Shown: positions 47,301 through 57,425 of the stretch, in pieces
Layout: each line of letters begins with the position of its first letter
Numbering within the stretch: the stretch's first letter is position 1
Assembly (NCBI GenBank): GCA_029582265.1
Contig: CM055837.1
Coordinates: forward strand, 4,449,148-4,513,147
Source: Zoroaster sp. YZ-2022
Taxonomy: Eukaryota > Echinodermata > Asteroidea > Forcipulatida > Zoroasteridae
DNA: 64,000 bases
Direction: 5' to 3'
Translations under genes and position numbers: made by a program
The notes under the pieces: model-generated
What the model saw: only the letters and a program-made list of their open reading frames with translations
Told to the model about the DNA's origin: nothing
Databases searched by the model: none

Positions 47301-49392
47301 AACCAACCATTACCGTTTACTAATAATGTGTTTTTGGTAACATGGTTGTTTCCTCAACATCATGACTTTCTTATAATGTTAACTTGACACACACTCTATC
47401 AAAAAACTTTGGTCTTATCGACTGAAACAAGAGAGACATATTTTGGCCCTAGTGTGATTTTAAATCAGAACTTTAGCAGCCATTGATCCCTCCTTTGGGT
47501 GTGATTTCTTACAACAAGAAATCATGACATATCACCTATGGGCCAAAGGCGGTGCCACAGCTTGCACTAATTTGCAGATAATTTGCACTCTTTATGCAAG
47601 TAGACTAAGGTTATAATTCGGACAATTCGTCCCTAATTTGCCATAGTGACCAATCCCGAACTAAGTTGGCATAGTGACCAATGCGGTATTGGTCACTTTG
47701 CCAAATTACAAAAATAGCCAGTTAGAGCATTCGTCATTTGAATGCATGCTCTATCTCCAAAACTATAAGGAATACATGCATGTGGATTAGATACAATGGT
47801 ATGTCTCTTCCTGAATGTACTAATGGGCGGGAAAACCTAAAATTGAAAAAAGTCGGATTGGTCACTATGGCAAATTAGGGACGAATTTACATGTTCTGCT
47901 TTAACAGTATATTTACACATTAGCCTACACAATCTGCTATGTGCGCATCTTAGCCCTCTAGCGGATAAAATACACCAAGTTTTGGCATTTCGCGACGCAT
48001 TGTATGGTCCATACGTAAAAACGTATGTATTTTCTTGAAAGAAAAAATAGTCATTTTAAATACGAACTGGAATTGCATCTTGCTGAATCCCATCTTTTCA
48101 CTCACCTTCCAAATATCCTACGTTTCTTACGTTTTGAATACCCAACTGGACGTAGCCTATCATTAGTACCGTATAGTAGGCATGTTAGACCCAAAATTCA
48201 AATTCCTTGCTTCTGTACAAAACTCATATTGATTAAAGGGGCAAAAAATACCAAACTTTAAAAAAAAATTTTTTAGAAAAATTGATGAAACGGTTCAAAA
48301 GTTACAGATTTTTGAATATTTAATTTCAGGGGTCCTTCCTGAAAAAATGCAATGGAACAAGTCCAAAGTGATTCTTGTGTACTTTGTGTCATTTTTTGTG
48401 TCATTTTTAATCTCCAAAACCATTCATAATACAACACTGAAATTTTAAATGTACAATATACAGGCAAGTCTTCTTTGAAATCCTGCGTGTGTGTGTACGT
48501 ATCGCCGTGGTATTTCAGGATTTATTACTGCTTCCTGTGACATGCCTACGTATAGTATGAGGAGTTTTTTCTACCTTAGAAAATGAGATTTTTGGAAATT
48601 CAAAGGGAGATTTGTGAAAAATCCTTAAAAAATCACAGACCTTATTATTCTTATCACGAAAAATGTTTTTCATTGTAGTGTTGTGTTGAGAGTCGGTGAA
48701 CATTTGGTAACTTTTCTACAAACAGAACCGCAATGTATACCATTTAAATAAATCATAAAAGGTTCTAGAAACTCTCGCCATGCTCAAATGGTTATATTCT
48801 GTTTAAAGTTTGAGTAGAAGATACAATGCAATAATATTACTAACCAAATGTTAACATTCTTTGTCTAGTTCGCGAAGCATTAATAATACTGTAAAATGCA
48901 GGCTCATGTATGAGCCATGTGCTCTTGGGGCCGTGCCTGTCATGCATCACAACGTGCAACTCACAAGCTGGAACTACTACCCCGTATTAAAATCATGAAC
49001 CTTCGATTTAATCAGACCGCTTCTGTTTTCTTCCTCCATGCATAATGCAACATACTCCTATCAATGGGACTTAACAAATCACAGTTATACATAAAGATAA
49101 GCCAAGTTTGTCCATCGTGTTTCCTCGATTACTCACCTTGAGTTTCTGTAGCAAATCGGGTTTGGTTGGGTCGTTGGCACGGGCGTAGACTTGTCTACCC
49201 CGGTCTCCTTGTAGTACTTCTCGTTGTTTCCTCACGATGCGAAGGACCACATCCCGATCGGACAGGAGCTCCGCGTCTATCACCATCATCGCCTGCATGG
49301 CATCCTCTCGTGCGATGCCCTGCATGATCGATTGTCCCGTGAAAAGCTTGATCACTGATCCTTGCTTGATGAGGCTTGGACGAGTTATGGCA
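38251..49392 (-). CDS. Iodothyronine deiodinase-like selenoprotein (5' partial)
   Basis: A thioredoxin-fold reductive dehalogenase; vertebrate members remove iodine from thyroid hormones. Six minus-strand exons (49392-49137, 45023-44898, 43834-43640, 41813-41644, 39089-38981, 38394-38251) join in phase 2/0/0/0/2/0 and end at TAA 38253-38251, giving about 332 visible residues. Exon 3 reads PDVDLITM, then RPFVIIASSLS, then TGA, then Pro-Pro-Phe. This matches the family layout PDxxVVTLDG, RPLVLNFGSCT-Sec-PPF. Exon 4 has HEYKDRADFLCVYLAEAHP, like the family EFLLVYIEEAHP with its active-site His. Exons 5-6 have IVIDTMSNDFAQ and IYNAHPDRVFVFNGDKVVYIG, as in VDxMDN...LPERLYVIxxGKI. Unlike vertebrate enzymes, about 127 visible residues of a charged helical region precede the core, and the C-terminal GPWxY motif is absent. 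No transmembrane anchor is visible; the start exon is missing. I could not identify a SECIS. The true substrate is inferred. Confidence 0.9.
38482..38760. mobile_element. hAT-like repeat (AGTGCTGGGCGAGTAG)
   Basis: Starts AGTGCTGGGCGAGTAGTGCG and is rich in TTAATCG/CGATTAAT and GTACTCG inversions, ending CGTGAGTAATTACTGTGCG. It lies in the last deiodinase intron. Confidence 0.5.
38870..38943. repeat. (CCCCAC)n microsatellite
   Basis: C-rich tract in the last deiodinase intron; the minus strand is G-rich. It gives spurious Pro/His and Gly/Val frames. Confidence 0.9.
38981..39089 (-). CDS. Deiodinase-like exon (VIDTMSNDFAQ)
   Basis: On the minus strand the acceptor gatctgtag precedes 39089 and completes the split Leu codon. 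The donor gtacat follows 38981. It encodes LLMAEDKAHHHTFTDDPLDD and SLVRIVIDTMSNDFAQ. Confidence 0.88.
39092..39143. repeat. Two-unit tandem duplication next to a splice acceptor
   Basis: CAGATCGATAAATCGATAAG, then CAAAT, is repeated immediately. It starts 3-5 bp upstream of the minus-strand exon border at 39089. Confidence 0.8.
39150..39435. mobile_element. TTAAAGGGAA family element, diverged
   Basis: TTTAAAGGGAAAGTATATTT at the left and GTGCTGTACCTTTA at the right; the interior resembles 37898-38230. It lies in a deiodinase intron. Confidence 0.45.
41644..41813 (-). CDS. Deiodinase-like exon (EAHP active-site region)
   Basis: On the minus strand the acceptor ggctacag precedes 41813 and the donor gtaagtg follows 41644. 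It enters in phase 0 and leaves in phase 2. It encodes ACVLGGTLAQLFHEYKDRAD, then FLCVYLAEAHPAEYF. The family's SDGW after EAHP is replaced by AEYF. Sec-to-core spacing is about two residues longer than in vertebrate enzymes. Confidence 0.9.
42014..42388. mobile_element. TTAACCCTCCTAT-ended element
   Basis: TTAACCCTCCTATG at the left and CTATAGGAGGGTTGTTAA at the right are inverted, with TTAA near both ends. About 375 bp, no ORF. Confidence 0.6.
42388..42964. mobile_element. TTAAAGGGAAGGTACAAC family element
   Basis: TTAAGGGGAAGGTATAACAT at the left and GTACCTTCCCTTTAA at the right. It abuts the previous element and contains a block related to 14395-14555 and 5530-5640 (GGGTGTCCAAAAG and TATTGCTGGC). 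Confidence 0.55.
43149..43466. mobile_element. TTAACCCTAACC element with internal repeats
   Basis: TTAACCCTAACCTTCCCAAA, then TCCTCCAAAATCC, at the left; GGATTTTGGAGGATTCAGGT at the right. AGTGAAGGATTTTGRAGGAT is repeated inside (43193 and 43240). Related to 20492 and 51118. Confidence 0.55.
43640..43834 (-). CDS. Deiodinase-like catalytic exon with in-frame TGA (Sec)
   Basis: On the minus strand the acceptor gtgttaacag precedes 43834 and the donor gttaat follows 43640. It has 65 codons in phase 0. TGA at 43654-43652 is codon 61 and is followed by CCC CCA TTT CAG (Pro-Pro-Phe-Gln). The remaining codons are open. The residues before the TGA (HKDRPFVIIASSLS) form the beta strand and catalytic loop of the thioredoxin fold. 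Confidence 0.92.
43652..43654 (-). other. Predicted selenocysteine (UGA) codon
   Basis: This in-frame TGA lies in a phase-consistent exon at the position occupied by Sec in iodothyronine deiodinases. The Pro-Pro-Phe motif follows it, and three more in-phase family exons lie downstream. Read as a stop, it would leave all the downstream conserved exons untranslated. Confidence 0.88.
44898..45023 (-). CDS. Deiodinase-like gene, second visible exon
   Basis: On the minus strand the acceptor gatcaatcag precedes 45023 and the donor gtaatc follows 44898. It has 42 codons in phase 0: RAMIEADRIVLQELGFEKHV to ILARYKHDQE. It looks helical and coding by composition. It has no independent family signature; its membership rests on phase, splice sites and position. 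Confidence 0.78.
45646..45834. mobile_element. GGCAATATCGTCACGAT foldback MITE
   Basis: The left arm GGCAATATCATCACGATCAA and the right arm GATCGTGACGATATTGTCC are inverted. An inner GTGACTGAAAATAATA / CAGTAATCTTCAGTCAC hairpin is present. An inverted partial copy is at 21040-21170. Confidence 0.65.
46520..46886 (+). mobile_element. TTTCTGGTCATAGGTCGG family, copy 3
   Basis: Begins CTCCGGTTTCTGGTCATCGG and ends GCAGAAACCAGAGAC, with the shared GTGGCTAAGAGAGGCCTCAC core. It lies in a deiodinase intron. Confidence 0.7.
47624..47887. mobile_element. MITE with 32-bp terminal inverted repeats
   Basis: AATTCGTCCCTAATTTGCCA, then TAGTGACCAATCC, is inverted at the right end (47850-47887). 264 bp, no ORF, inside a deiodinase intron. 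Confidence 0.75.
49137..49392 (-). CDS. Deiodinase-like gene, first visible exon (N-terminal extension)
   Basis: On the minus strand the acceptor cactcacag precedes 49392 and the donor gtgagt follows 49137. It encodes 85 full codons (ITRPSLIKQGSVIKLFTGQS...KPDLLQKLK) rich in Arg, Asp and Met. It has no ATG at its start, only an internal Met (MQGIARED), so an upstream exon is expected. I do not recognise this domain. Confidence 0.8.
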
Positions 49393-51117
49393 CTGTGAGT
49401 GATTGGTCGCGGCCGTCAAATGCTGTCAATAAAAGTAAACATGTTAAATATTTAAATGGTTATGGTTTCGGTTATTTCCTGTCACGTAGGCTTTTATGAA
49501 AACCTCTTTTCAGAGGAATAGGGCTAATAATATTAGGCAGAAACTCTATAAATAACTAATCTCATAATATTATTTGCTAAGATTTTGTTTCGTCAGTTAT
49601 GAAATCGCATTGATATTCCCAATAAGGTAGTTCCTAACGAACTATTAATTATCATAATGTATTTTCTCAATTATTTTCTCTTGGTGAAGAAACAGCTACC
49701 GTTATAGACTAATGGTTCCTGTACTTTTTGGGTAAATCACAAAGATTCATTACAAATTATTGACAAGTAATTTGACGTGGTGACATATCATGATCACACG
49801 AAATTATTTTGTCTAATCAAGATTATAAACGTGTTAGGACTATGTGTTAACAGTTGTATAAAAATGGCTTGGAATGAGACAGAAAGTACAACAGTTACTT
49901 GTTGAATTGGCAACAAATGTTTTGCAACATTGTGACAACCTAGATTACATTGATATTGAGGTTACGTACCGATGATCAAGATGATTACAGGTTTTGGCAG
50001 AGGAAAGGACCCGCTGTTTCAGTCACTAAGTCGGCGGTTTACCCATTGGTCATCTTCTCTCGTGAATGCCCTAGTGTCGCTCGCTGACGAACCCCCAAAC
50101 TGTCTCCCTGCTATCAAGGTGCTCATTTTTATTGGGCATGATTGGAACTCATTTACATATTGTCGGCATGGTACACTTTAATACTCCAATCAAAACGTGT
50201 ACCCAGAGTAAGAAACTTGCTCATTTGAATAATAAGTAGTTCGGGTGTCTGCTGAGTAGAATAATACGTGCAAATTGAGGGCAAGGTCTAAGGTGGCACG
50301 CGTACTGCGTGGGAGTGAAGTGGTTAGAAACATGGCCCACTGGAACCTCCTAACTGCAACCAAGCCCAAAATAACCAGTTATTCATAAATGCACGGAACA
50401 CCAAATATTTATTCTCACTTATACTGGTCCACTTCGTTAACATAAAACACCTTTTTAACATGAGTACCCAGGTGTGAAACCAACGTTACCATTGCAAAAC
50501 CTCAAATAAAAACTAACATTATTAGTTATGAAGTATGTTTATATTTCTCATCTGAATGCAACGATTAATGTTAAAATTGTACTTTGAACCAATGTTCATT
50601 AAGGTATGATTTAAAGCGAACCTTGGTTGAGGACACACACATTGATTTAGTTCACCAATTCCCCCCCCCCCCCACCTCATTATAGCAAGAAGTGATCATG
50701 CCAAATTACGTACACAGTTTTTTCCCCGGGAACTGGTTTCAGAGAAATTGATTTTTTTTCTTGTAATGTAAATTAAGTTTACAGCAATTAATGCTATTCT
50801 AAGCTAGTGCACGGATACGTTGGTGGGAAATGCCAAAACCACAGAGAGCGTTTGACTGTGGGAATGATATTTTGTGTGTAACCGAAACGAAAAAGGTTTC
50901 ATGCGTGTAATTACTTTTCATTGACCCCTAATTGTCTGCTTAGAAAAGTCCACAAACTTAAACTTTATTCAACGAAGCTTTTCCATTCAAATAATGTAAA
51001 CAGGTTACAGTAATAGAAATCCGACGGCTAAAAATAGAAATGTTGATGCCACTGTTGTTTTTCGTCGGAAAGACTTCAATTTGTCCTTGCCCGTGAGGAA
51101 TTGAATAGAAACACGGG

Positions 51118-51452
51118 TTAAAACCCTAACCCCTAATGGTTTTGGCTAGGAACCTTCCCGAATCACCAAAATCCAACACCATGCAATAACACTACACCCA
51201 TCTGTTGGACTTAGCTGGAATTGGGACACCCGGCCCCATGTAAAGTATCCCTGTCTGGGCTATACAGTACTGAGTCCATCAAAATCTAACACCATGCAGT
51301 AACACTACCACCCAACTGTTGGACTTAGCTGGAATTGGGACACCCGGCCCCACGTAAAGTATCCCCGTCAGGGCTATACAGTACTCAGTCCATCAAAATG
51401 CAACACAACCAGCTGTTGCAGTTCGATGGGTTTGGGGTAGTTAGGGTTTTAA
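51118..51452. mobile_element. TTAA-flanked MITE with internal tandem duplication
   Basis: TTAAAACCCTAACCCC and GGGGTAGTTAGGGTTTTAA are inverted with TTAA borders. A block of about 119 bp (CCATCAAAATC..GGACACCCGGCCCC) occurs twice, 51160-51277 and 51278-51397. Confidence 0.7.
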
Positions 51453-52216
51453 GTTCGTGTTTGGTGGGTGACAATCATTATAAATTGCATATACAAATCA
51501 ACGCATTAGATTTTGTCATGAGGGGGGGGGGGGGAGGATTTCGTAACCTGCCATATTGTATCGCTCCTGCATATTTATTTCACCTTATCATAACCTACTT
51601 CTACGTTTACATGCTATCAAAACCCAGTCATGATCGGGTAAGTGAGCTTGCATTAAAGTGGTGTCAATATAAAATCCTCCAAGTTTCAAACCCAATCATT
51701 TTTAATCGGGTTTTGTAGGATGAAACTGTACAAGGGATTTATAATTAATCGTTCCATGGTGTTTAGATTGGTTGAGTTGACCAGCATGATTAGGCCAACC
51801 ACTGGTGTAGATCTAACACCCCATTGTCGAGGTGTATGGTTACCATGGCAACATCACTAATATACAAGCACTTTGAATTTGTAAAGAGAGCAACTGGGTC
51901 CAGAATGTAGGTTATTGCCCTGGGTGGGGGATGTAGCCTAAATCGCTCTACTGTAATATACACCACTACAGTGCATCAATTCTCCATTATAGACCTTTAT
52001 CGAAATTGATAACATTAACAATTCTGGATATTGTTTGTGTTTGGTCATAACTGATCGTCAAAAAGTGGTTATACACATTTCTGCCCGTTCATTATCCGAC
52101 GATGACGGATTGTAGTGGCACTTGATTCTGACATGCTATGATACTAGTTCCCCTGATGAAACTTTTCAACGGTTTCTGGTCTACGTGCGCGTCGCCTAAG
52201 ACCCGCGAGTTGGCAT

Positions 52217-52262
52217 TTTAGTTAGGTGTTCGAGCGACAGCGCGAACACCTTATTGTTCGGT
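52217..52262 (+). repeat. AGGTGTTCG hairpin
   Basis: TTAGGTGTTCG, a short loop, CGCGAACACCTTATTG forms an 8-9-bp stem. It follows a fragment of the TTTCTGGTC family and precedes the CTTCTC repeat. Confidence 0.55.
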
Positions 52263-52263
52263 T

Positions 52264-52442
52264 TTTTTCCTTCTCCTTCTCCTTCTCCTTCTCCTTCTCG
52301 TCCTTCTCCTTCTCCTTCTTCTCCTTCTTCTCCTCCTCCTTCTCCTCCTCCTTCTCCTCCTCCTTCTCTCTCCTCCTCCTTCCCTCCTCCTCCTCCTCAT
52401 TCTCCTTCTCCTTCTTCTTCTCCTCCTCCTCCTTCTTCTCAA
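52264..52442. repeat. (CTTCTC/CTCCTT)n microsatellite
   Basis: About 180 bp of imperfect pyrimidine repeat. The Ser/Phe and poly-Arg frames over it are artefacts. Confidence 0.95.
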
Positions 52443-52615
52443 TAAGACTTGTCCAGAGACAAAAACATAGTTGCAGAGTTCACAGAACCTTAAAACTTAA
52501 CGCATAGTTAGACCTTAACATGTAGTTTCAGGTAAAGTTGTGACGTCATGATGAGGTCATCCGATATCGATTTACACTAAATCAAAATTTAATATTTTCA
52601 AAAAATCATATCTCA

Positions 52616-52812
52616 AGCAGTTTTGCCAACATTACCAATGATGTACCTTCCCTTCAATGTACATCTTGATTCAAAGAGAGTAAGTATACTCATAGAAGCA
52701 GTTTTGCCAACATTACCAATGTTGTACCTTGGCCTTCCCTTCAATGTATATCTTGATTCAAAGAAAGTAAGCATACTCATAGAAGCAGTTTTGCCAACAG
52801 TACTAGGGTTAT
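52616..52812. repeat. Tandem repeat of about 90-bp units
   Basis: AGCAGTTTTGCCAACATTAC, then CAATG and TCAATGTAYATCTTGATTCA, occurs in two full units and a partial third. Confidence 0.75.
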
Positions 52813-52997
52813 ACATTTTCTCGGCATTTTTACTACATGTCAGCCTCACCCTTTAAAGCATACATTTAATTATTCTGAAAGGCCAACTTGACAACAGATC
52901 GGTTAATAAAATGCGTGTATTATGCTAAAATAAATGAATTTCGGTGTTTTCAACATGGTTCATTAGACAATGTTTACATAAAAACGTTTTCGGTTTT

Positions 52998-53215
52998 TAT
53001 AACCCTCCTACTACTGCAAGGGTCAAAATCAGTCAAAATGTTGATATACTTGCCAAGGTATATGTAGTGCACTTAAAAGTCAAACACTGTAGTAAGTACA
53101 TTTACAGGTCAAAATGAGTATTGTTCAGAGTGGTCAAAATGACAGTAAAAAACAGTGACACATGCACCTGTGTGCACATTTGGTTCAACAGTCAAAACAG
53201 TCAAAATAAGATTGG
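52998..53215. mobile_element. TTTTGAC-rich repeat, copy 3 (inverted)
   Basis: Reverse-orientation copy starting AACCCTCCTACTACTGCAAG, followed by GGTCAAAATCAGTCAAAATG. One end is lost. Confidence 0.6.
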
Positions 53216-56200
53216 CATTGTAATCAAGATGCATTTCTGAATTGTTGTTAATGTCAAAACTTTTATTTTCTTCAATATTATTAAGATATTTGTCATCGTT
53301 TACAGTAGCAGGATACTTTAGTTTCGTTGTGGGTTTGTTATATGCATGCTGGAAAATTAATAAGGTCACGCTATCAGGGATTCGTCACTGGATTCCTACA
53401 GTAGGATTCCCGCGGGAAGACTAACGACAAATCGGTCATTACACAAAACCAATTCAGTCACTTCAGGCACCGGTGCTCAATCCAGGTTAACATTAAACAC
53501 ACATCCACAGAGCCGCTTGACGTTTCGTAGTCTCTGGAGTCATCGCTAGTCCAGTTTTCCACAAGTTGTTTCACACTAATGTCGGAAGTGTCAATTTGTA
53601 GGGGACGTCAAAATTTGTTACTAATTGTAGTACACACCTTTATGTTGTCCGACTAACCTATTTCTTTGTAGTTTAATCTTGCCCTCATTTTGTATCTAGA
53701 TCACGTATACATACTGCACATGGTAAGTTCATGATCATGCTACATCGTTATTGCACATACAAAATTAGGCCATGCGTGTTTACAGAATGCCAAATTTGAG
53801 TAAAGTCCACCCCATTGTAAAACAACAACATAATATACACCCTCTTTAAACCCGTTTGTGCGGAGCAAGTTGTCCGCATTTTTTAACAAAAGCTTTTTTA
53901 CTTAGCGAAATGTCGCAATTGTCACGATTTCCGCTCCAGAAGTTTGTTGTTCCGGTGCAAACTGACCTATTTTTACTGCACCAGCGTGATCTCCACAGTG
54001 CAGTGTTGATTTTGCGTTTATTCACAAGTACTCTACCAAAGCTGAACGGTTATAGCGTTCGTTTCTAATATAAAATGGGTTTATTTTGCACTACATATTA
54101 TAGGCACTATAGGAAGCTAGGTAAATACACGAAAAGAAAGCTTTTTTTGTCATATTTCCTGTGTTTTATAAGAGGCAAAACTGATTCTAGGAGTGTACTT
54201 TCTTTGAACCGAGAAAAAAAAAACATGCAAGAATACATTAAAATACCGGTTTGTGAAAGTTGCAGTACGTTGTGTCGTAAAGAGAATAAACTAATTATTC
54301 AAAAACTTATAATTCGAAAAAATAATTAATTCAGAATGTTCGCATTTATTCCATCGTGGAATTAATGCAGTAGTATAAGCTGTCCGAAAAATTTGAGATC
54401 ATTTTATTTTCTTAAACACGACAGTACCTCAGATATTATGTTTTTTCTAGGAAGGATACCATCACCAGCTTTTACATTAAAATTCAACCATTTGGTTATT
54501 TTTGAATAACCGAATTCTTTACCTTATTTTAAACTGTTTTCCACACTCTGAAACCCCCGGGTCATCTAGCTCCACAACTTTGGTCAGACTGACCTGGAAA
54601 CTAGATCAGAGAGAACTTCCGAGTGACCCAGAAACTAAATCAAAAAGAAAATGTCTTGGCTTGATTAATTTTCATCCTGACCTATAAATGTGTAGTTTAC
54701 ACGGAAGTTTTTAGAGTTCATCCTCCAAGGTAACTTTCTTAAAGGAAATTTACTTTTTCAGTTATCCTGAGAAATTATTCCATCTTAATGCTTTCATCTG
54801 GCTTACCAGAGCACTTGTGAGTTATGTTCAGGCTGGATTTGCTCCTAAAACTACCAGAGAACAGTGCAGTAAGTCCTGGTGTTATCTTCTGGTAGGGTTA
54901 GTTTCTCAAGGTTTCACAGCCTTGTCTGTCATCTTTCTTCCTCAACTACATGATGTGGCCACTTACATCTCTGTTATGGATGTCGGCTCTTTCTGACACT
55001 TTTATGTTCACCTTATAATTTATTGTTATGTTATTTGTCTCATGATCTGTGAATTTGTAGTTTAAGTTATGAGTGGCAGTGAATCATTTGATTGGCCCAT
55101 TGGTGTTCCTTTGTAGATAATATCCGATGTCGCTTTTGTTCACATTTGCACTTTATATAATAATAATAATAATAAATTAAATGTAAATTAAAACATACAA
55201 ACATTAAACAAAAAACATTTGACAGTTTTCCCTTGGTTTCTCAAAAACGTGATTTCACCTGTTGTGATGAATCTTTCACAAGGTTAGTTTTATGATAATA
55301 TTCCAAATCCCAATTTTGTACTTTTAGGTATCGCGTCATTCAATCTCAGATCGTAATGTGTGTCTATGGAAGTTGTTCCAAATGGTTCCAACACGTCGTC
55401 AACAAGGTATCAGAAGTCTATTACCTACATGTGACCATGCTCGTTGTGTGTGCGCGTATATATATGGAGTACAATGGCTTGGTATAGAATGATTACAGCA
55501 GGCTGGCACACTTCATGTAGGTGATATACTTCTGGTGGCATTAATCTTCCCTAGAAAATTGAAATAATTTCCAGTTTGAATTTAAGAAAGAATACTCTTT
55601 CCTAAATTCCAAGTTAGAATGAACACAACAAATTTGAATGCATTTTTACTATTTTCTTGTGAAAGACAGAAGCGAAGAATTGTCAATTCCTCAACTGTTA
55701 GGGTATTTCTAGCCTCTTGAACGGTCCAGCAATGTCCACAAGTGGAAGATTTGACATTTAATTGGTTGAGATCAAAACTGTGACACTTTCAGCTCAATAA
55801 TTTTACATGTTTAAGAGAAAACTGCAAAAGTTAGTTTATTAACAATGTGTCATAGTTCAGATTTTCTCAGATTTTCTCTACAGCCGCGATATGACAGAGT
55901 AACACGACTTTTTAGGGGTTATAGTATTTTCAAGACGGCACGAATCTTATGTGACACTGGACATTTTTCATGAGGCAGAAAAGCAATCTATTTGGTAGGT
56001 TTTTGCCCTCGATGTTTTCATTAAGAAATTTTCCTATAAAAGTAGTACTTTGTTTGACAAAGTATGATTCATCACTTGATCTAAAAACCTCTATATTTAT
56101 ATCTGATTTCCAATCGGTTTTCCTGATATTCAATAAGTTTACCTCACCAGTCACGCTGGTGGTTGACCTAATTTCTTGTCCGGAATGTTTCTACCCTCAA

Positions 56201-56520
56201 ATACTAGTACATTACCGGTACGGTATAAGTAGCACTGGTACTGTGACGGAGCAAATCTAGGGTGCAGAAAATCGGCCATCAATAAGGTTTGCTGAATTGC
56301 TGGGTACATTTTGTCGGTTCAACGTCCAAGCATTCTGGGATGAATGACGTTATCTGGTATGACACACTTTCTATAGTTGTTCTAAGCGTCTGCTTTAGAT
56401 CGCCCTTTCGTGTGATCCAAAAACATAAATATGTATATCTCGGAGTTTGCGTGACCTTTTTAAGCCTACTGAAAGTATATCAGCTAAAACTTAGGTCAGA
56501 CATTCAAGATGTATTGCCTG

Positions 56521-56776
56521 TGCATTGGCGGATCCGGGGGGGGGGGGGCTAAGGGGGCTGTAGCCCCCCCTAAAATCGTGGGAAAAAAAATTAAAAAGGG
56601 AGAGAAAAAGAGAGAGAGAGGGGGGGAGGGGAGGGGAAACGCACTCTCATTTCCCCCTCACTGTGCTTTGTTTTTCTCTCCCTTTGATTATTTCATTGTA
56701 ATTTTTGTAGTACTGAAAAATAATTGTTTTTGATTCTCAGCCCCCCTAAAAAATGTTCTGGATCCGCCCATGCTGT
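56521..56776. mobile_element. GGCGGATCC MITE
   Basis: ATTGGCGGATCCGGGGGG at the left and CTGGATCCGCCCATG at the right, with poly-G and AGAGAG runs between. Confidence 0.65.
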
Positions 56777-57097
56777 GGTTGTCGTTATTTTACCGACAAC
56801 TGTTGTACTTCAGGAAAGGAAGACAAAACAACTTTAAAAATGAAACATTATTATAAATATGCAAATGCTTGAGAATTTGCATACGATGACAACAGTGATG
56901 TACAAGCAAGTTCCTGATTTTGTTTTACAGGTTTGTTAAATCAACGTTCCCAAAATCATGCACCACGCGCATTTAGTCCAGCAGATATGTGAAAAATTGT
57001 GCAATTTTTCATAAAAGCATGAAACTTCACACACTTATTTATGTTCATATTAAAAATATTTTCACGTGGAGCCATCGAAAATTCACCCTATTAGTGT

Positions 57098-57425
57098 CGT
57101 GGCGGCCATTTCCGACAAAATGCATACAGAATGATTATATCTTGATTTACATTTCAGCTAGAATAATGTTTTTGAAATATTTTAAAAGATTTGGTGCTTA
57201 AAAATTATTATTTTAATAATAAAATTACTTATTTAAAAAAATAAATCAAAAAATCCAAGATGGCTGCCACAAAGACTCCAAGATGGCTGCCATTTCAATT
57301 CAAATGTTAATATACTTCCTTGTATAAAAGACTCTTTGATTAGGTTTAGGAGTCACATTTTCCCCATTTCAAATCAGCTCACTAACAAGGCATTTATATT
57401 TAAAACAAAATCAATATGGCTGCCA
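57098..57425. promoter_or_regulatory. Cluster of AAGATGGCTGCC (YY1-like) motifs
   Basis: CAAGATGGCTGCC occurs at about 57257 and 57280, with variants ATATGGCTGCC near 57413 and GGCGGCCATTTC near 57101. These fit the YY1 consensus. No promoter or exon is recognised beside them, so function is uncertain. Confidence 0.3.

Noticed and set aside
52226..52507. Ser/Phe-rich and poly-Arg frames
   Set aside because: They come from the CTTCTC repeat.
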